Below, in pieces: positions 17,043 through 26,430 of a stretch of DNA of 64,000 nucleotides (position 1 is the first letter of the stretch; every line of letters begins with the position of its first letter). The stretch spans positions 1-64,000 of the forward strand of contig CAYJFY010000002.1 in NCBI GenBank assembly GCA_964369755.1. The letters are read 5' to 3'. The notes beneath the pieces are model-generated. The model saw only the letters and a program-made list of their open reading frames with translations, made no database searches and had not been told where the DNA came from. This DNA comes from CAUPWF01 sp964369755 (GTDB taxonomy: Bacteria > Bacillota > Clostridia > Lachnospirales > Lachnospiraceae). The position numbers were made by a program, and so were the translations under genes.

Positions 17043-19129
17043 CAGCAGGCACATTTTTAAATGATAGATATGAGATTGTGAAACAGATCGGCACCGGAGG
17101 GATGGCCGATGTATACAAAGGAAAAGATTATAAGTTAAGAAGATATGTTGCGATCAAAGTATTGAAGACAGAATATGGCACAGATCAGTCCTTTATGAGG
17201 CGGTTTCAAACAGAGGCACAGGCGGCAGCAGGGATTTTGCACCCAAATGTTGTGAATGTATACGATGTAGGTCGTGATTTGGGTCTGAACTATATGGTTA
17301 TGGAATTGGTCGAGGGAATTACATTAAAAGACTATATTCAAAAAAAGGGGCAATTGAATGACAAAGAAGTCATCAGCATTGCAATCCAAGTGGCAGCAGG
17401 TTTGGATGCGGCGCATAAGAGAAACATTGTTCACAGAGATATCAAACCACAGAATGTGATGATCTCAAACGAAGGAAAAGTGAAGGTGACGGACTTCGGT
17501 ATTGCGAAGCCTACAGCCTCTGAGAATACAGTAAGTGGAAATGCAATGGGATCAGTTCACTACACCTCTCCGGAGCAGGCAAGAGGTGGAGCATGCGATG
17601 TACAAAGTGATATTTATTCCTTGGGAATCACACTATATGAGATGATTACAGGTAGAGTTCCTTTCGATGGAGAATCTACCGTTGCAATTGCAGTAAAGCA
17701 TCTGCAGACAGAGATGGTGGCGCCATCAGAGTATGCACCGCGCATGTATCATAGTTTAGAGCAGATTATCGTGAAGTGTACACAGAAGAATCCATCGAAA
17801 CGTTATGCCAACATGAGTGCATTGGTGCTTGACTTGAAAAAATCATTGGTATCTCCAGAGGGAGATTTTGTTCAAGTAGATGCTTTGGTATATGATGATG
17901 GTAAGGTAGGAGCATCGGGGGAGCAATTATCTCGCATGAAAAATCAATATGATGACGATGACGAATACGACGATGATGATGAGTATGATGATGACGAATA
18001 CGATGATGACGAATACGATGATGACGATGAAGAGGATATGAGCAAACGTAAGGGGGGTGCGGAGAAGGTAGACCCTAAGATGCAGAAGGTAACGAAAATT
18101 TTGTTGGTTGTCGGAGCCGCTATCGTTGCATTTGCTTTGATTTTCATGGTGATTCAAGCAGTAACATACTTCCAACACGGTCCAGGCGAAGAGGTGATAG
18201 AGGGCGAAGTAGTTGAGATGCCAGATCTAGAGGGTGAAACAGAAGAAGATGCGAAGCAAGCATTGTATAATCTCGGACTAGGGTTCAAGGTAACTGGAAG
18301 AGAAGAGTCTGCAATCTATGAAGAGGGGCTTGTGATTGCACAAAATGTAGAGAAGTACACAGAAGTAGAAGCAAATACTGTGATTGAAGTAATTATTAGT
18401 TCTGGAATTACGGAAAATACAGTGAAAATACCTTCATTAGTCGGTTTGAATGAGGCAGAGGCACAAAAAGCCTTGAACGATATAAAACTAACGATGGATA
18501 CACAGTATGAGCATAGCGATTCTGTTGAGTCAGGTAAAGTGATTTCAGTAAGTCCTGTGGAAGGTACTGAAGTAGCAGAAGGTTCAACCGTTATGGTTGT
18601 AGTAAGTCAAGGTGAGAAGCCACTGCCGAAAGTTCAAGTTCCAAATCTAGCGAACCGAACAGTTGAGGATGCAATGGCTCTATTGAATAGCTTAAATCTA
18701 AAAGGGGAAAACTTAGGAGAAGAGTTTAGTTCGTCTGTGGAGGCAGGCAAGATTGCCTCTCAGAACGTTGACTCGGGCAAAGAAGTTGAAGAAGGAACGA
18801 CAATAGGATTTACAGTGAGTAAGGGAAAGGAAATTGTGAAGGTCAGCATGCCAGATGTAAGAGGGATGGATGCAGATCAAGCAATGGAAGTACTGCAAGG
18901 AGACGATTATGGATTCGTGGTGAATACAGATTCTGTTTATCATGCAACGGTTCCAGCGAATAAGGTAATATCTTCGAGTGTATCAGCGGGAACGAGCGTG
19001 GAAAAAGGATCAGCGACAAGGGTTACATTATCCATAAGCAAAGGTCCAGAGCCAGCGCCAGAACCAACACCAGAGCCAACACCAACACCAGAACCAACAC
19101 CAACACCAGAAACAGATACAACGCCATAA
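17036..19129 (+). CDS. prkC: PrkC-type PASTA Ser/Thr protein kinase with Asp/Glu/Tyr tract and Pro-rich tail
   Basis: 697 aa. The N-terminal kinase domain is complete: glycine loop IGTGGMADVY, K41, HRDIKPQN (133-140) and DFG (153-155). Residues 306-334 are made only of Asp, Glu and Tyr. A basic stretch and one membrane helix (about 355-380) follow, then four extracellular PASTA repeats (starting near VEMPDLEG, VKIPSLVG, VQVPNLAN and VSMPDVRG). The C-terminus is an EPTPEPTPTP-type proline-rich tail. PASTA kinases sense muropeptides or lipid II and phosphorylate division and wall-synthesis proteins. The acidic juxtamembrane tract is unusual for the family. Confidence 0.96.
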   Translation: MLTAGTFLNDRYEIVKQIGTGGMADVYKGKDYKLRRYVAIKVLKTEYGTDQSFMRRFQTEAQAAAGILHPNVVNVYDVGRDLGLNYMVMELVEGITLKDYIQKKGQLNDKEVISIAIQVAAGLDAAHKRNIVHRDIKPQNVMISNEGKVKVTDFGIAKPTASENTVSGNAMGSVHYTSPEQARGGACDVQSDIYSLGITLYEMITGRVPFDGESTVAIAVKHLQTEMVAPSEYAPRMYHSLEQIIVKCTQKNPSKRYANMSALVLDLKKSLVSPEGDFVQVDALVYDDGKVGASGEQLSRMKNQYDDDDEYDDDDEYDDDEYDDDEYDDDDEEDMSKRKGGAEKVDPKMQKVTKILLVVGAAIVAFALIFMVIQAVTYFQHGPGEEVIEGEVVEMPDLEGETEEDAKQALYNLGLGFKVTGREESAIYEEGLVIAQNVEKYTEVEANTVIEVIISSGITENTVKIPSLVGLNEAEAQKALNDIKLTMDTQYEHSDSVESGKVISVSPVEGTEVAEGSTVMVVVSQGEKPLPKVQVPNLANRTVEDAMALLNSLNLKGENLGEEFSSSVEAGKIASQNVDSGKEVEEGTTIGFTVSKGKEIVKVSMPDVRGMDADQAMEVLQGDDYGFVVNTDSVYHATVPANKVISSSVSAGTSVEKGSATRVTLSISKGPEPAPEPTPEPTPTPEPTPTPETDTTP
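17951..18037 (+). repeat. In-frame tandem repeat encoding an Asp/Glu/Tyr-only stretch
   Basis: Twenty-nine codons of GAT/GAC/GAA/GAG/TAT/TAC with a recurring GATGATGACGAATAC unit inside prkC. The period of 12-18 bases makes it a candidate for slippage and length variation between strains. Confidence 0.85.
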
Positions 19130-19147
19130 TAAGGATAGAGTTTAAGT

Positions 19148-20026
19148 ATGACTGGTAAAATAATAAAAGGAATCGCCGGGTTCTACTACGTATATGTAGT
19201 GGAATCCGGTCTTTATGAATGTAAGGCAAAAGGAATTTTTCGTAAGGAGAAGTTAAAGCCGCTAGTAGGTGATATGGTAGAGATAGATATCATCGATGAA
19301 GAAGAAAAAAAGGGAAATATCGTCAAGATATTGCCTAGGAAAAATGAGTTAATTCGACCATTGGTTGCAAATATTGACCAAGCATTGGTCTTTTTTGCGA
19401 TTTCAAAGCCAAAGCCACATTTCAATCTATTACACCGTTTTCTGATTATGATGGAAGAGAAGAATATTCCTACCATTATCGTATTTAATAAGGTGGACTT
19501 GGTAGATGAGAGTGAAATGGAGAAAATTGAGCAAATATATAAGGCAACAGATTATAAAGTCTGCTTTCTTAGTCTAGAAGAAGAGATTGGAATCGAAGAA
19601 GTAAAAACACAGCTACAAGGTAGGACAACCGTGATTGCAGGACCATCGGGTGTGGGGAAATCGACCTTGATTAATCTACTTCATCCCGAGGCAAAGATGG
19701 AAACAGGCGATATCAGCGAGAAGATTGAACGCGGAAGACATACGACGAGACATTCGGAGTTGTTTTATCTAGGTGCAGATACATATATCATGGATACACC
19801 AGGTTTCACATCACTTTTCGTAAATGAATTTGAAAAAGAGGAATTGAAACAGTATTTCCCTGAATTTATGGAGTATCAAAATCAGTGTAAGTATCTCGGT
19901 TGCAATCATGTGAATGAACCAAAATGCGCAGTGAAAGAAGCGGTAGAGAATCAAGAAATCCATGAAATTCGATATGAGAGTTATCTGGAATTGTTCAAAG
20001 AATTAGAAGAGAAGAAGAGGTATTAG
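19148..20026 (+). CDS. rsgA: RsgA, small-subunit-stimulated ribosome assembly GTPase
   Basis: 292 aa. A late 30S maturation GTPase. It has an N-terminal OB-fold, a circularly permuted GTPase domain with G4 FNKVDL before G1 GPSGVGKST (about 162-170) and G3 DTPGF, and a C-terminal zinc site with CKYLGCNH...C (about 249-262). Permutation of the G motifs is diagnostic. It lies 18 bases after prkC in the classical prpC-prkC-rsgA-rpe-thiN order. Confidence 0.96.
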   Translation: MTGKIIKGIAGFYYVYVVESGLYECKAKGIFRKEKLKPLVGDMVEIDIIDEEEKKGNIVKILPRKNELIRPLVANIDQALVFFAISKPKPHFNLLHRFLIMMEEKNIPTIIVFNKVDLVDESEMEKIEQIYKATDYKVCFLSLEEEIGIEEVKTQLQGRTTVIAGPSGVGKSTLINLLHPEAKMETGDISEKIERGRHTTRHSELFYLGADTYIMDTPGFTSLFVNEFEKEELKQYFPEFMEYQNQCKYLGCNHVNEPKCAVKEAVENQEIHEIRYESYLELFKELEEKKRY

Positions 20027-20029
20027 AAG

Positions 20030-20698
20030 ATGAAGAACATATTGGCGCCATCTATATTGGCAGCAGATTTTTGTGAATTAGGAAATCAGATAAAAACAGT
20101 GGAGCAAAGTGGAGCAGAGTATTTGCATTTTGATGTGATGGACGGCATGTTTGTGCCAAGCATTTCCTTTGGAACAGCAGTGTTACAGTCTATAAAAAAA
20201 TCTACGAAATTATACATGGATGTACATTTGATGATTGTAAATCCTGTGAGATATGTAGAAGTGTTTGCAAAGGCAGGGGCTGATCTAATCACATTTCATA
20301 TCGAAGCGTGTGAGACGGCAGCGGAGATCGAAGAAACAATCAAGACAATCAAGGAATTAGATTGTGAGGTTGGGGTTTCGATTAAGCCAAATACACCAAT
20401 CGAAGCAGTGCAACCGTACTTATCTGAGATTGATATGGTGTTAATCATGTCCGTGGAACCAGGATTTGGAGGACAATCCTTTATTCCAGAATCCTTGGAG
20501 AAGATTTCTGGAATGAGAAAGATGATAGAGGATGGCGGATACCAGATTGATATTCAAGTAGATGGTGGAATCTATCTCACAAATGTCACGGAAGTGCTAG
20601 AAGCAGGCGCCAATATTATTGTTGCAGGTTCCGCTGTCTTCGGTGGCGATGCAGGAGAAAACACGAAAGCATTTATGGAGATCTTACAGAATGTATAG
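20030..20698 (+). CDS. rpe: Ribulose-phosphate 3-epimerase
   Basis: 222 aa. Interconverts ribulose 5-phosphate and xylulose 5-phosphate in the pentose phosphate pathway. It is a TIM barrel with PSILAADF at the N-terminus, metal-binding HFDVMDG and DVHLMI, and the phosphate-binding VEPGFGGQSF and VDGGI loops. AGAAGAGAAGAGG precedes the ATG, 3 bases after rsgA. The last codons overlap the start of thiN. Confidence 0.97.
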   Translation: MKNILAPSILAADFCELGNQIKTVEQSGAEYLHFDVMDGMFVPSISFGTAVLQSIKKSTKLYMDVHLMIVNPVRYVEVFAKAGADLITFHIEACETAAEIEETIKTIKELDCEVGVSIKPNTPIEAVQPYLSEIDMVLIMSVEPGFGGQSFIPESLEKISGMRKMIEDGGYQIDIQVDGGIYLTNVTEVLEAGANIIVAGSAVFGGDAGENTKAFMEILQNV

Positions 20699-21338
20699 TC
20701 GGGCATTACTCATCAGTGGAGGACAGATTGAGAGAGAGCATGCACTAGGAGAAATTACGGAACAGGATTATATCATTGCGATTGATCGTGGTTTGAATTT
20801 TCTAGATGCGAATCAGATCGAGCCCCATTATATCGTGGGTGATTTTGATAGTGTTTCCGATGAAGTGATCGAACGATATCGAAAGAATGGCAGAACTCCG
20901 ATTCGCGAATTCCAGCCAGAGAAAGACTATAGTGATACGGAAATCGCAGTGCGACACGCAATCGAGATGGGATATCAGCAGATCGATATTCTCGGGGCAA
21001 CTGGAGATCGCATCGACCACGTGCTAGCCAATGTTCAAGTACTTTCCATTCCCTATAAACAAGGGATAAGTGCGCGAATCATAGACAAGAAAAATAGGAT
21101 ATCTTATCTAGAGAAATGCGTGGAATTCAAGCGAAGCGAGTTATATGGTCAGTATTTTTCCCTATTTGCAATCGGAGGATGTGTGGAAGGATTGACCATA
21201 GAGGGGGCGAAATATCCCTTGAAGGATCATAGGCTAGAGCCTTATGACAGCTTAAGTGTGAGCAATGAATGTGAAGATGAGGTCGTGAGAATATCATATA
21301 GAGAAGGTTTATTATTACTGATTGAAAGTAGAGAATAG
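20691..21338 (+). CDS. thiN: Thiamine pyrophosphokinase
   Basis: 215 aa from ATG 20691, which overlaps the rpe stop by 8 bases; an in-frame start 72 bases upstream would add rpe-overlapping sequence not seen in the family. Makes thiamine diphosphate from thiamine and ATP. GDFDSVS (about residues 44-50), DYSDTEIAV and GATGDRIDHVLAN form the catalytic domain, followed by the beta-sandwich thiamine-binding domain. Last gene of the conserved cluster. Confidence 0.93.
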   Translation: MYSRALLISGGQIEREHALGEITEQDYIIAIDRGLNFLDANQIEPHYIVGDFDSVSDEVIERYRKNGRTPIREFQPEKDYSDTEIAVRHAIEMGYQQIDILGATGDRIDHVLANVQVLSIPYKQGISARIIDKKNRISYLEKCVEFKRSELYGQYFSLFAIGGCVEGLTIEGAKYPLKDHRLEPYDSLSVSNECEDEVVRISYREGLLLLIESRE

Positions 21339-21353
21339 CAGGGGAAGATAATT

Positions 21354-22439
21354 ATGGAAACATGTAAGAATTGTGGAGCACCATTACAAGAGGGAACGAA
21401 ATTCTGCGGAAACTGTGGTAGCCGAGTGGAGGTGGAAGAGCAGGCGCCAATGGTAGTGCAAGAACCAATGTCCGTGGCTGAACCAGAACCAATGTCAGTG
21501 GTTGTACCAGAACAGCAGACATCATATCATAGAGGGACATATAATCAGATACCTCCAAATCATGGACAAGCGAGAAAATCATCGAATAAAGCGGTATTTA
21601 TCATAGTTGGAATCTTTATATTTTTGGTTTCTTTGTGTTTTCTAGGGGGTGTAGTATTCTATTCTTTTGTGTCTGAAGTAAGCCAGCTTGGTAGTATGAC
21701 AAGCTATGATGCAATCGAGGTGTCGTCGGGAGAGACGTCTATGCCGCCAGAAGAGTATCATCCAGATGGAATCCAACTAGACCTCTTTGATGATGGTAGT
21801 TGTGTTTTTGTTCTAGGTGAAGAGGTGTATGATGGAGAATGGGAAACGGAGGGAAACTCCTTTGTCATGACACAGGGGGATGACACTTACCATGGCATAT
21901 TAGAAGGAGATACTCTTGTAATCTCAAATGTATTGTCCTTAGGATATGACATTACATTTTTAGAAGAGGGAGGATATGCATCCATTCCGGAACCTAGTAG
22001 TAGTGGGGATTCAGATAATATGCTGGAAGGAAGTACAGGAATTAGTGAAGAGAGGGAAGTGATTCCAACTCCATCTGATTGGTATGGTATCGTGAATATA
22101 TCGAATTATTCGGGTCCAACAGACATCAGTGGCGGATATGAGACATGGGGATATCTGGGGACAGATGCGATGGGAGACTACTTCGAATTATATACAATTG
22201 CTCCATATGATAGTGAAGATGCGAATCTGATTATGTCATTTTATATTGATTTGCACGAGGATACGTTCTATCCAATTGTAAATGACGATGGATGGATGTA
22301 CAATTACGCACCGCTTAGGGAGGAAGACGCTACACTCTATTATCCTACTTACGAAGATGGTAGATTATCTGCTACTTATGAGTATGACTATAATGGGGAG
22401 AACTTTACCATGCATTACATGATTGAACAGGAGGATTGA
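21354..22439 (+). CDS. Zinc-ribbon, single-span membrane protein with extracellular beta-rich region
   Basis: 361 aa. The N-terminus is a rubredoxin-like zinc ribbon (CKNCGAPL...FCGNCGSR, residues 4-23). A Pro/Glu/Val linker with a repeated EPMSV unit follows, then a membrane helix (about 80-105). The remainder is acidic, probably extracellular and beta-rich, with several Gly/Asp-Gly turns. Such zinc_ribbon_2 membrane proteins are frequent in Lachnospiraceae and generally lack assigned functions. It begins 15 bases after thiN; the ABC transporter gene starts 1 base after its stop with AGGAGG inside this gene. Confidence 0.75.
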   Translation: METCKNCGAPLQEGTKFCGNCGSRVEVEEQAPMVVQEPMSVAEPEPMSVVVPEQQTSYHRGTYNQIPPNHGQARKSSNKAVFIIVGIFIFLVSLCFLGGVVFYSFVSEVSQLGSMTSYDAIEVSSGETSMPPEEYHPDGIQLDLFDDGSCVFVLGEEVYDGEWETEGNSFVMTQGDDTYHGILEGDTLVISNVLSLGYDITFLEEGGYASIPEPSSSGDSDNMLEGSTGISEEREVIPTPSDWYGIVNISNYSGPTDISGGYETWGYLGTDAMGDYFELYTIAPYDSEDANLIMSFYIDLHEDTFYPIVNDDGWMYNYAPLREEDATLYYPTYEDGRLSATYEYDYNGENFTMHYMIEQED

Positions 22440-22440
22440 G

Positions 22441-24264
22441 ATGCATATAGGTGAGAAAGAGTTATTGGAATATGAACAATTGTTTCGCGAAAATCATAAG
22501 CGAAGCATGCGATTGATTTTAAGTCTATATAAGAATAATGTCTGGCTTATGATAAAGGCATGTTTTTTCCTACTTTTGCAACGTTCTCCAGTATGGGTAT
22601 TGCCGCTAGTTATCTCATCTGTCATTAATCTAGCGACTACCAAAGATGAGAATGCGGTTTCGAAGATGTTGATTTTATTTGGTATTGCAGCATTCTTTTT
22701 AATACAAAATATTTTCACAAATCATGTAGCGACGAAGGGGTTCGCCACAGTGAATCGGAAGATCGAGAATAAACTTAGAAATATTTTAATTCGAAAGATT
22801 CAATACCTATCCATTACATTTCATAAGAACTCCCAGTCAGGAAAGTTACAGTCTAAGATTATGCGAGATGTGGAAAATGTGTATGAGTTATTGAATCAGA
22901 TTTTCCGTGTATTATTCTTTTTCATCATTGATGTTACAGTCATTGTCATTGTATGTGCAGAACGGAGTCCAGTTGTTTTAATTTTCTTCTTGATTACAGT
23001 TCCAGTATCTATGTTTGTAGTGATGCAATTGCGTGGCAAGGTGAAGAAGAGTAATAATGAATTACGGGAATCTGTTGAGCAGACACAAGGGGCGGTATCA
23101 CAGATGTTGGAGATGATACCGGTTACACGGGCACATGGATTGCAAGAGGTAGAGATTGAGAAGATGGAGACATATTTTCATAACATCTTTCAATCAGGAT
23201 TTCGCTTGGATGTCATCAATAGTTTTTTTGCAGCATGCAACTGGGTAGTATTTCAATTGATGCAAGTGAGTTGTTTGATGTTCACTGCGTATCTAGCATT
23301 GACAGATCGAATCAATGTGGGGGATATTGTGCTCTATCAAACCTATTTTACTCAGCTGATTGGTCAGATTTCCCTATTGATTAATATTTATCCAGCTATG
23401 TGCAAGGGAATGGAATCTCTTCGTTCTATCGGTGACATCATAGAGGATAGCAATGTAGAGATGGACTCGAACCAGAACAAGAACAAGGTGAAAGAACTGC
23501 AAGGGAGCGTTGAGTTTCGGAATGTGTATTTTAAATTCAACGATTCGGATAAGATGCTGATCGAGGACTTTACACTGGAAGTGAATCAAGGAGAGAGTGT
23601 TGCATTTGTTGGGCAATCGGGAGCAGGGAAATCAACCTTGTTGAATCTGCTCATCGGATTCTTTCCAACGACAGAAGGACAGATTCTCATCGATGGGATT
23701 GACCTGAAAGAATTAGATATCAATAAGTATCGAAATCAAATTGCGGTGGTTCCTCAGCAGAGTGTTTTATTTGATGGAAGCCTACGTGAGAATATTACAT
23801 ATGGAATCAAAAAAGTAGAAGATGAGAAGATTCTTCAGGTACTACAAGAAGTGGGATTAGAAGCCTTCCTACAGACACTTCCAGAAGGCTTGGATACCCG
23901 GTTAGGAGAGCACGGAGGCAGATTGTCAGGTGGACAGAAACAGAGAATCGCAATTGCACGTGCGCTGATAAGAGAGCCGAGGATTATCGTTTTGGATGAA
24001 GCTACATCAGCCCTAGATTCTGCATCCGAGAAGAAGGTGCAGGAGGCGACAGAACGATTGATGGGAACTTGTACGACATTTATTGTAGCGCATCGATTGT
24101 CAACAATTAAGAAGGTGAATCGCATTGTTGTCTTGAAGAATGGGAAGATTGTAGAAATCGGTACTTATACAGAATTGATGAAGAAACAGGGAGAGTTCTA
24201 TGAGATGCAACAGGCGGGAGAACAGACTGGAGAACAGACTGGAGAACAGGTTGAGTTGGGATGA
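22441..24264 (+). CDS. ABC transporter, fused permease/ATPase half-transporter (MsbA/LmrA-like)
   Basis: 607 aa from ATG 22441, with AGGAGG at 22429-22434. Residues 1-320 are a six-helix type IV exporter domain; the nucleotide-binding domain has Walker A GQSGAGKST (about 391-399), LSGGQ (about 496-500) and Walker B IIVLDEATS with the H-loop VAHRLS. It probably works as a homodimer, as no second half-transporter is adjacent. The C-terminus ends in a short GEQTGEQTGEQ repeat. The substrate is unknown; the neighbouring zinc-ribbon protein and lipoprotein protease are possible partners. Confidence 0.92.
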   Translation: MHIGEKELLEYEQLFRENHKRSMRLILSLYKNNVWLMIKACFFLLLQRSPVWVLPLVISSVINLATTKDENAVSKMLILFGIAAFFLIQNIFTNHVATKGFATVNRKIENKLRNILIRKIQYLSITFHKNSQSGKLQSKIMRDVENVYELLNQIFRVLFFFIIDVTVIVIVCAERSPVVLIFFLITVPVSMFVVMQLRGKVKKSNNELRESVEQTQGAVSQMLEMIPVTRAHGLQEVEIEKMETYFHNIFQSGFRLDVINSFFAACNWVVFQLMQVSCLMFTAYLALTDRINVGDIVLYQTYFTQLIGQISLLINIYPAMCKGMESLRSIGDIIEDSNVEMDSNQNKNKVKELQGSVEFRNVYFKFNDSDKMLIEDFTLEVNQGESVAFVGQSGAGKSTLLNLLIGFFPTTEGQILIDGIDLKELDINKYRNQIAVVPQQSVLFDGSLRENITYGIKKVEDEKILQVLQEVGLEAFLQTLPEGLDTRLGEHGGRLSGGQKQRIAIARALIREPRIIVLDEATSALDSASEKKVQEATERLMGTCTTFIVAHRLSTIKKVNRIVVLKNGKIVEIGTYTELMKKQGEFYEMQQAGEQTGEQTGEQVELG

Positions 24265-24291
24265 TGATATGGTAGGCAAATGGAGGACGTT

Positions 24292-25236
24292 ATGAGAAAA
24301 AGAATCGGTCTATGTATGGGACTAGTGGCCTCAGTGTTACTTACTGGTTGCATTGGAAGTGAACTTACAGGATTAGAAGAAGTGGGACTAGATACTGAGA
24401 ATGAATTATATGAGCAATTACAAGAGTTGTCCAATACACTCGAAAATTATGAGGGAGAAGACCCACCCATAGGGAGTGCTACATACCTAGATGGGGAATC
24501 CGTCTTAGTCACGGTGTTTCTCGATGAGAAGAATAGTTCATCAGAACCTTGGGATAGTGCAGCCGTGGATGTGGCGAACCAATATATGGATATCGCAGTG
24601 GATTATATGAAGGAAGAAGGAGAACGATACGGACAGGAAGTGGAGCTCTACTATGGAGAGGGAGATTTGCAGTATTTTGCAGATGTCAATGTTGATATGG
24701 AATCGGACGACCTAGAGGAACTCAATCAGCCCCTAGAAGCATTTTTAGAAGATAAGGTAGATGAAGAGGCCCTGATGGAGAAATACGATGTGAATAGTAT
24801 CGGATATGTGTTTCTAGTCAATGGACCAGGAGGAAGCTATTGTCTTCCATTTGAAGAGGGGGACGGGGAACAGTGGCATAGAGAGAAGACTTGTGTATTC
24901 CTCTATGATATCTATGAACCAGGAGTACATGACAATCCGGCCACATATGCACATGAAATCATGCATATGTTCGGGGCGGTAGACCTATATGATGAATTCC
25001 TATATGACGGAGTGTCGATGGACTTGGTTGAGTATGTGGAAGAGGTCTATCCGATGGAGATTATGTATACAACCTATACAGAAGTGGGGGGGTATATGTA
25101 TGACTATATCCCGAATTACATCTCTCCGATTACAGCATATGCGCTAGGATGGATTGATGAGACAGAAGAGATAGAAAATTTCCCAGAACTCATACGTGAG
25201 TATGATGCTTGCTTTGAAGAGAAGATGGTTTGGTAG
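24292..25236 (+). CDS. Lipoprotein with HExxHxxGxxD metalloprotease motif
   Basis: 314 aa from ATG 24292, preceded by GGAGG at 5 bases. The N-terminus is a lipoprotein signal (MRKRIGLCMGLVASVLLTGC, lipidated Cys20). The zinc motif HEIMHMFGAVDLYD is at about 221-234: two histidines, a catalytic glutamate and a downstream aspartate, resembling the M6 (immune inhibitor A) or snapalysin-type arrangement HExxHxxGxxD. The chain is strongly acidic. It would be an exported, membrane-anchored endopeptidase. It lies 27 bases after the ABC exporter in the same orientation. The family assignment is tentative; the motif itself is clear. Confidence 0.75.
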   Translation: MRKRIGLCMGLVASVLLTGCIGSELTGLEEVGLDTENELYEQLQELSNTLENYEGEDPPIGSATYLDGESVLVTVFLDEKNSSSEPWDSAAVDVANQYMDIAVDYMKEEGERYGQEVELYYGEGDLQYFADVNVDMESDDLEELNQPLEAFLEDKVDEEALMEKYDVNSIGYVFLVNGPGGSYCLPFEEGDGEQWHREKTCVFLYDIYEPGVHDNPATYAHEIMHMFGAVDLYDEFLYDGVSMDLVEYVEEVYPMEIMYTTYTEVGGYMYDYIPNYISPITAYALGWIDETEEIENFPELIREYDACFEEKMVW

Positions 25237-25265
25237 TTGAAAAAATAGTCTAATTGTGGTATGAT
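25237..25265 (+). promoter_or_regulatory. Sigma-A promoter of ychF
   Basis: TTGAAA, 17 bases, TATGAT with an extended TGG before the -10, starting just after the lipoprotein stop codon. It predicts a leader of about 35 bases. Confidence 0.65.
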
Positions 25266-25306
25266 TCACAAGTTATATAAGGCATGTTTAAGACAGGAGA
25301 TAGAAT

Positions 25307-26404
25307 ATGAAATTAGGAATCGTAGGACTTCCCAATGTAGGGAAAAGTACATTGTTTAACTCATTGACAAAGGCAGGAGCAGAATCGGCAAATTATCCAT
25401 TCTGTACCATTGATCCAAATGTGGGAGTTGTAACAGTACCAGATGTGCGTTTGGAGAAGTTGAAAGATATGTATCAGTCTAAGAAGGTCATTCCAGCAGC
25501 GATTGAATTTGTAGATATTGCAGGATTGGTTAAAGGTGCATCGAAGGGGGAAGGTTTAGGGAATCAGTTCCTTGCAAATATCCGCGAAGTGGATGCCATC
25601 GTACATGTGGTTCGTTGCTTTGAAGATGCGAATATCGTACATGTTGATGGAAGTATTCAACCGCTACGAGATATTGAGACCATCAACTTAGAATTAATCT
25701 TCTCGGACATTGAGATGCTAGAGAGAAGATTATCAAGAGCAAATAAGGGTGCTAGAAATGATAAAGCACTAGCAAAAGAAGTAGAGTTAATCAAACGAAT
25801 TCAAGCGCATCTAGAGAATGATAACATGGCAAAAAGTTTCGAATCAATCGACGAAGAGGAACAACTATTGGTTGACAGCTACAACTTGTTGACAAATAAG
25901 CCAGTTATTTTTGCTGCAAATGTAACAGAGGATGACTTGGCCGATGATGGTGCAGCTAACGAGCATGTGAAGTCTGTACGAGAATTTGCGAAAAAAGAAG
26001 CATCTGAAGTCTTTGTAGTCTGTGCACAGATTGAGCAAGAAATCGCAGAATTAGATGATGACGAGAAGAAGATGTTCTTAGAGGATTTAGGGTTGGAAGA
26101 GTCTGGACTTGAGAAGTTGATCCGTGCAAGTTATAGTTTATTAGGATTATTAAGCTATCTAACAGCTGGTGAGCAAGAAGTGCGTGCATGGACAATTACG
26201 AAGGGAACAAAAGCGCCACAGGCAGCAGGCAAGATTCACACCGATTTCGAACGAGGATTCATTCGAGCAGAAATTGTATGCTATGATGATCTTATGGAGT
26301 GCGGTTCTTATGTAACTGCAAAAGAAAAAGGTTTAGTGAGACTAGAAGGTAAGGAATATGTTGTGCAAGATGGAGATATCATTCTTTTCCGTTTTAATGT
26401 GTAG
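25307..26404 (+). CDS. ychF: YchF/Ola1-family ATPase
   Basis: 365 aa. An Obg-family P-loop protein that prefers ATP over GTP. It has G1 GLPNVGKST (6-14), G3 DIAGLVKGASKGEGLG, a coiled-coil insertion, and a C-terminal TGS domain (TAGEQEVRAWTITKGTKAPQAA...). It associates with ribosomes and is linked to stress responses. AGGAGATAGAAT precedes the ATG. Confidence 0.97.
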   Translation: MKLGIVGLPNVGKSTLFNSLTKAGAESANYPFCTIDPNVGVVTVPDVRLEKLKDMYQSKKVIPAAIEFVDIAGLVKGASKGEGLGNQFLANIREVDAIVHVVRCFEDANIVHVDGSIQPLRDIETINLELIFSDIEMLERRLSRANKGARNDKALAKEVELIKRIQAHLENDNMAKSFESIDEEEQLLVDSYNLLTNKPVIFAANVTEDDLADDGAANEHVKSVREFAKKEASEVFVVCAQIEQEIAELDDDEKKMFLEDLGLEESGLEKLIRASYSLLGLLSYLTAGEQEVRAWTITKGTKAPQAAGKIHTDFERGFIRAEIVCYDDLMECGSYVTAKEKGLVRLEGKEYVVQDGDIILFRFNV

Positions 26405-26430
26405 CAGATACTGGAAAGTGAGGGCATTGA

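Noticed and set aside
17951..18037. CRISPR-like or minisatellite array
   Set aside because: The repeat is in frame, codon-periodic and within a kinase gene; there are no spacers.
17927..18178. Minus-strand frames rich in Ser or Ile/Val opposite prkC
   Set aside because: They are the mirror of the Asp/Glu/Tyr tandem repeat and have no ribosome binding site or recognisable domain.
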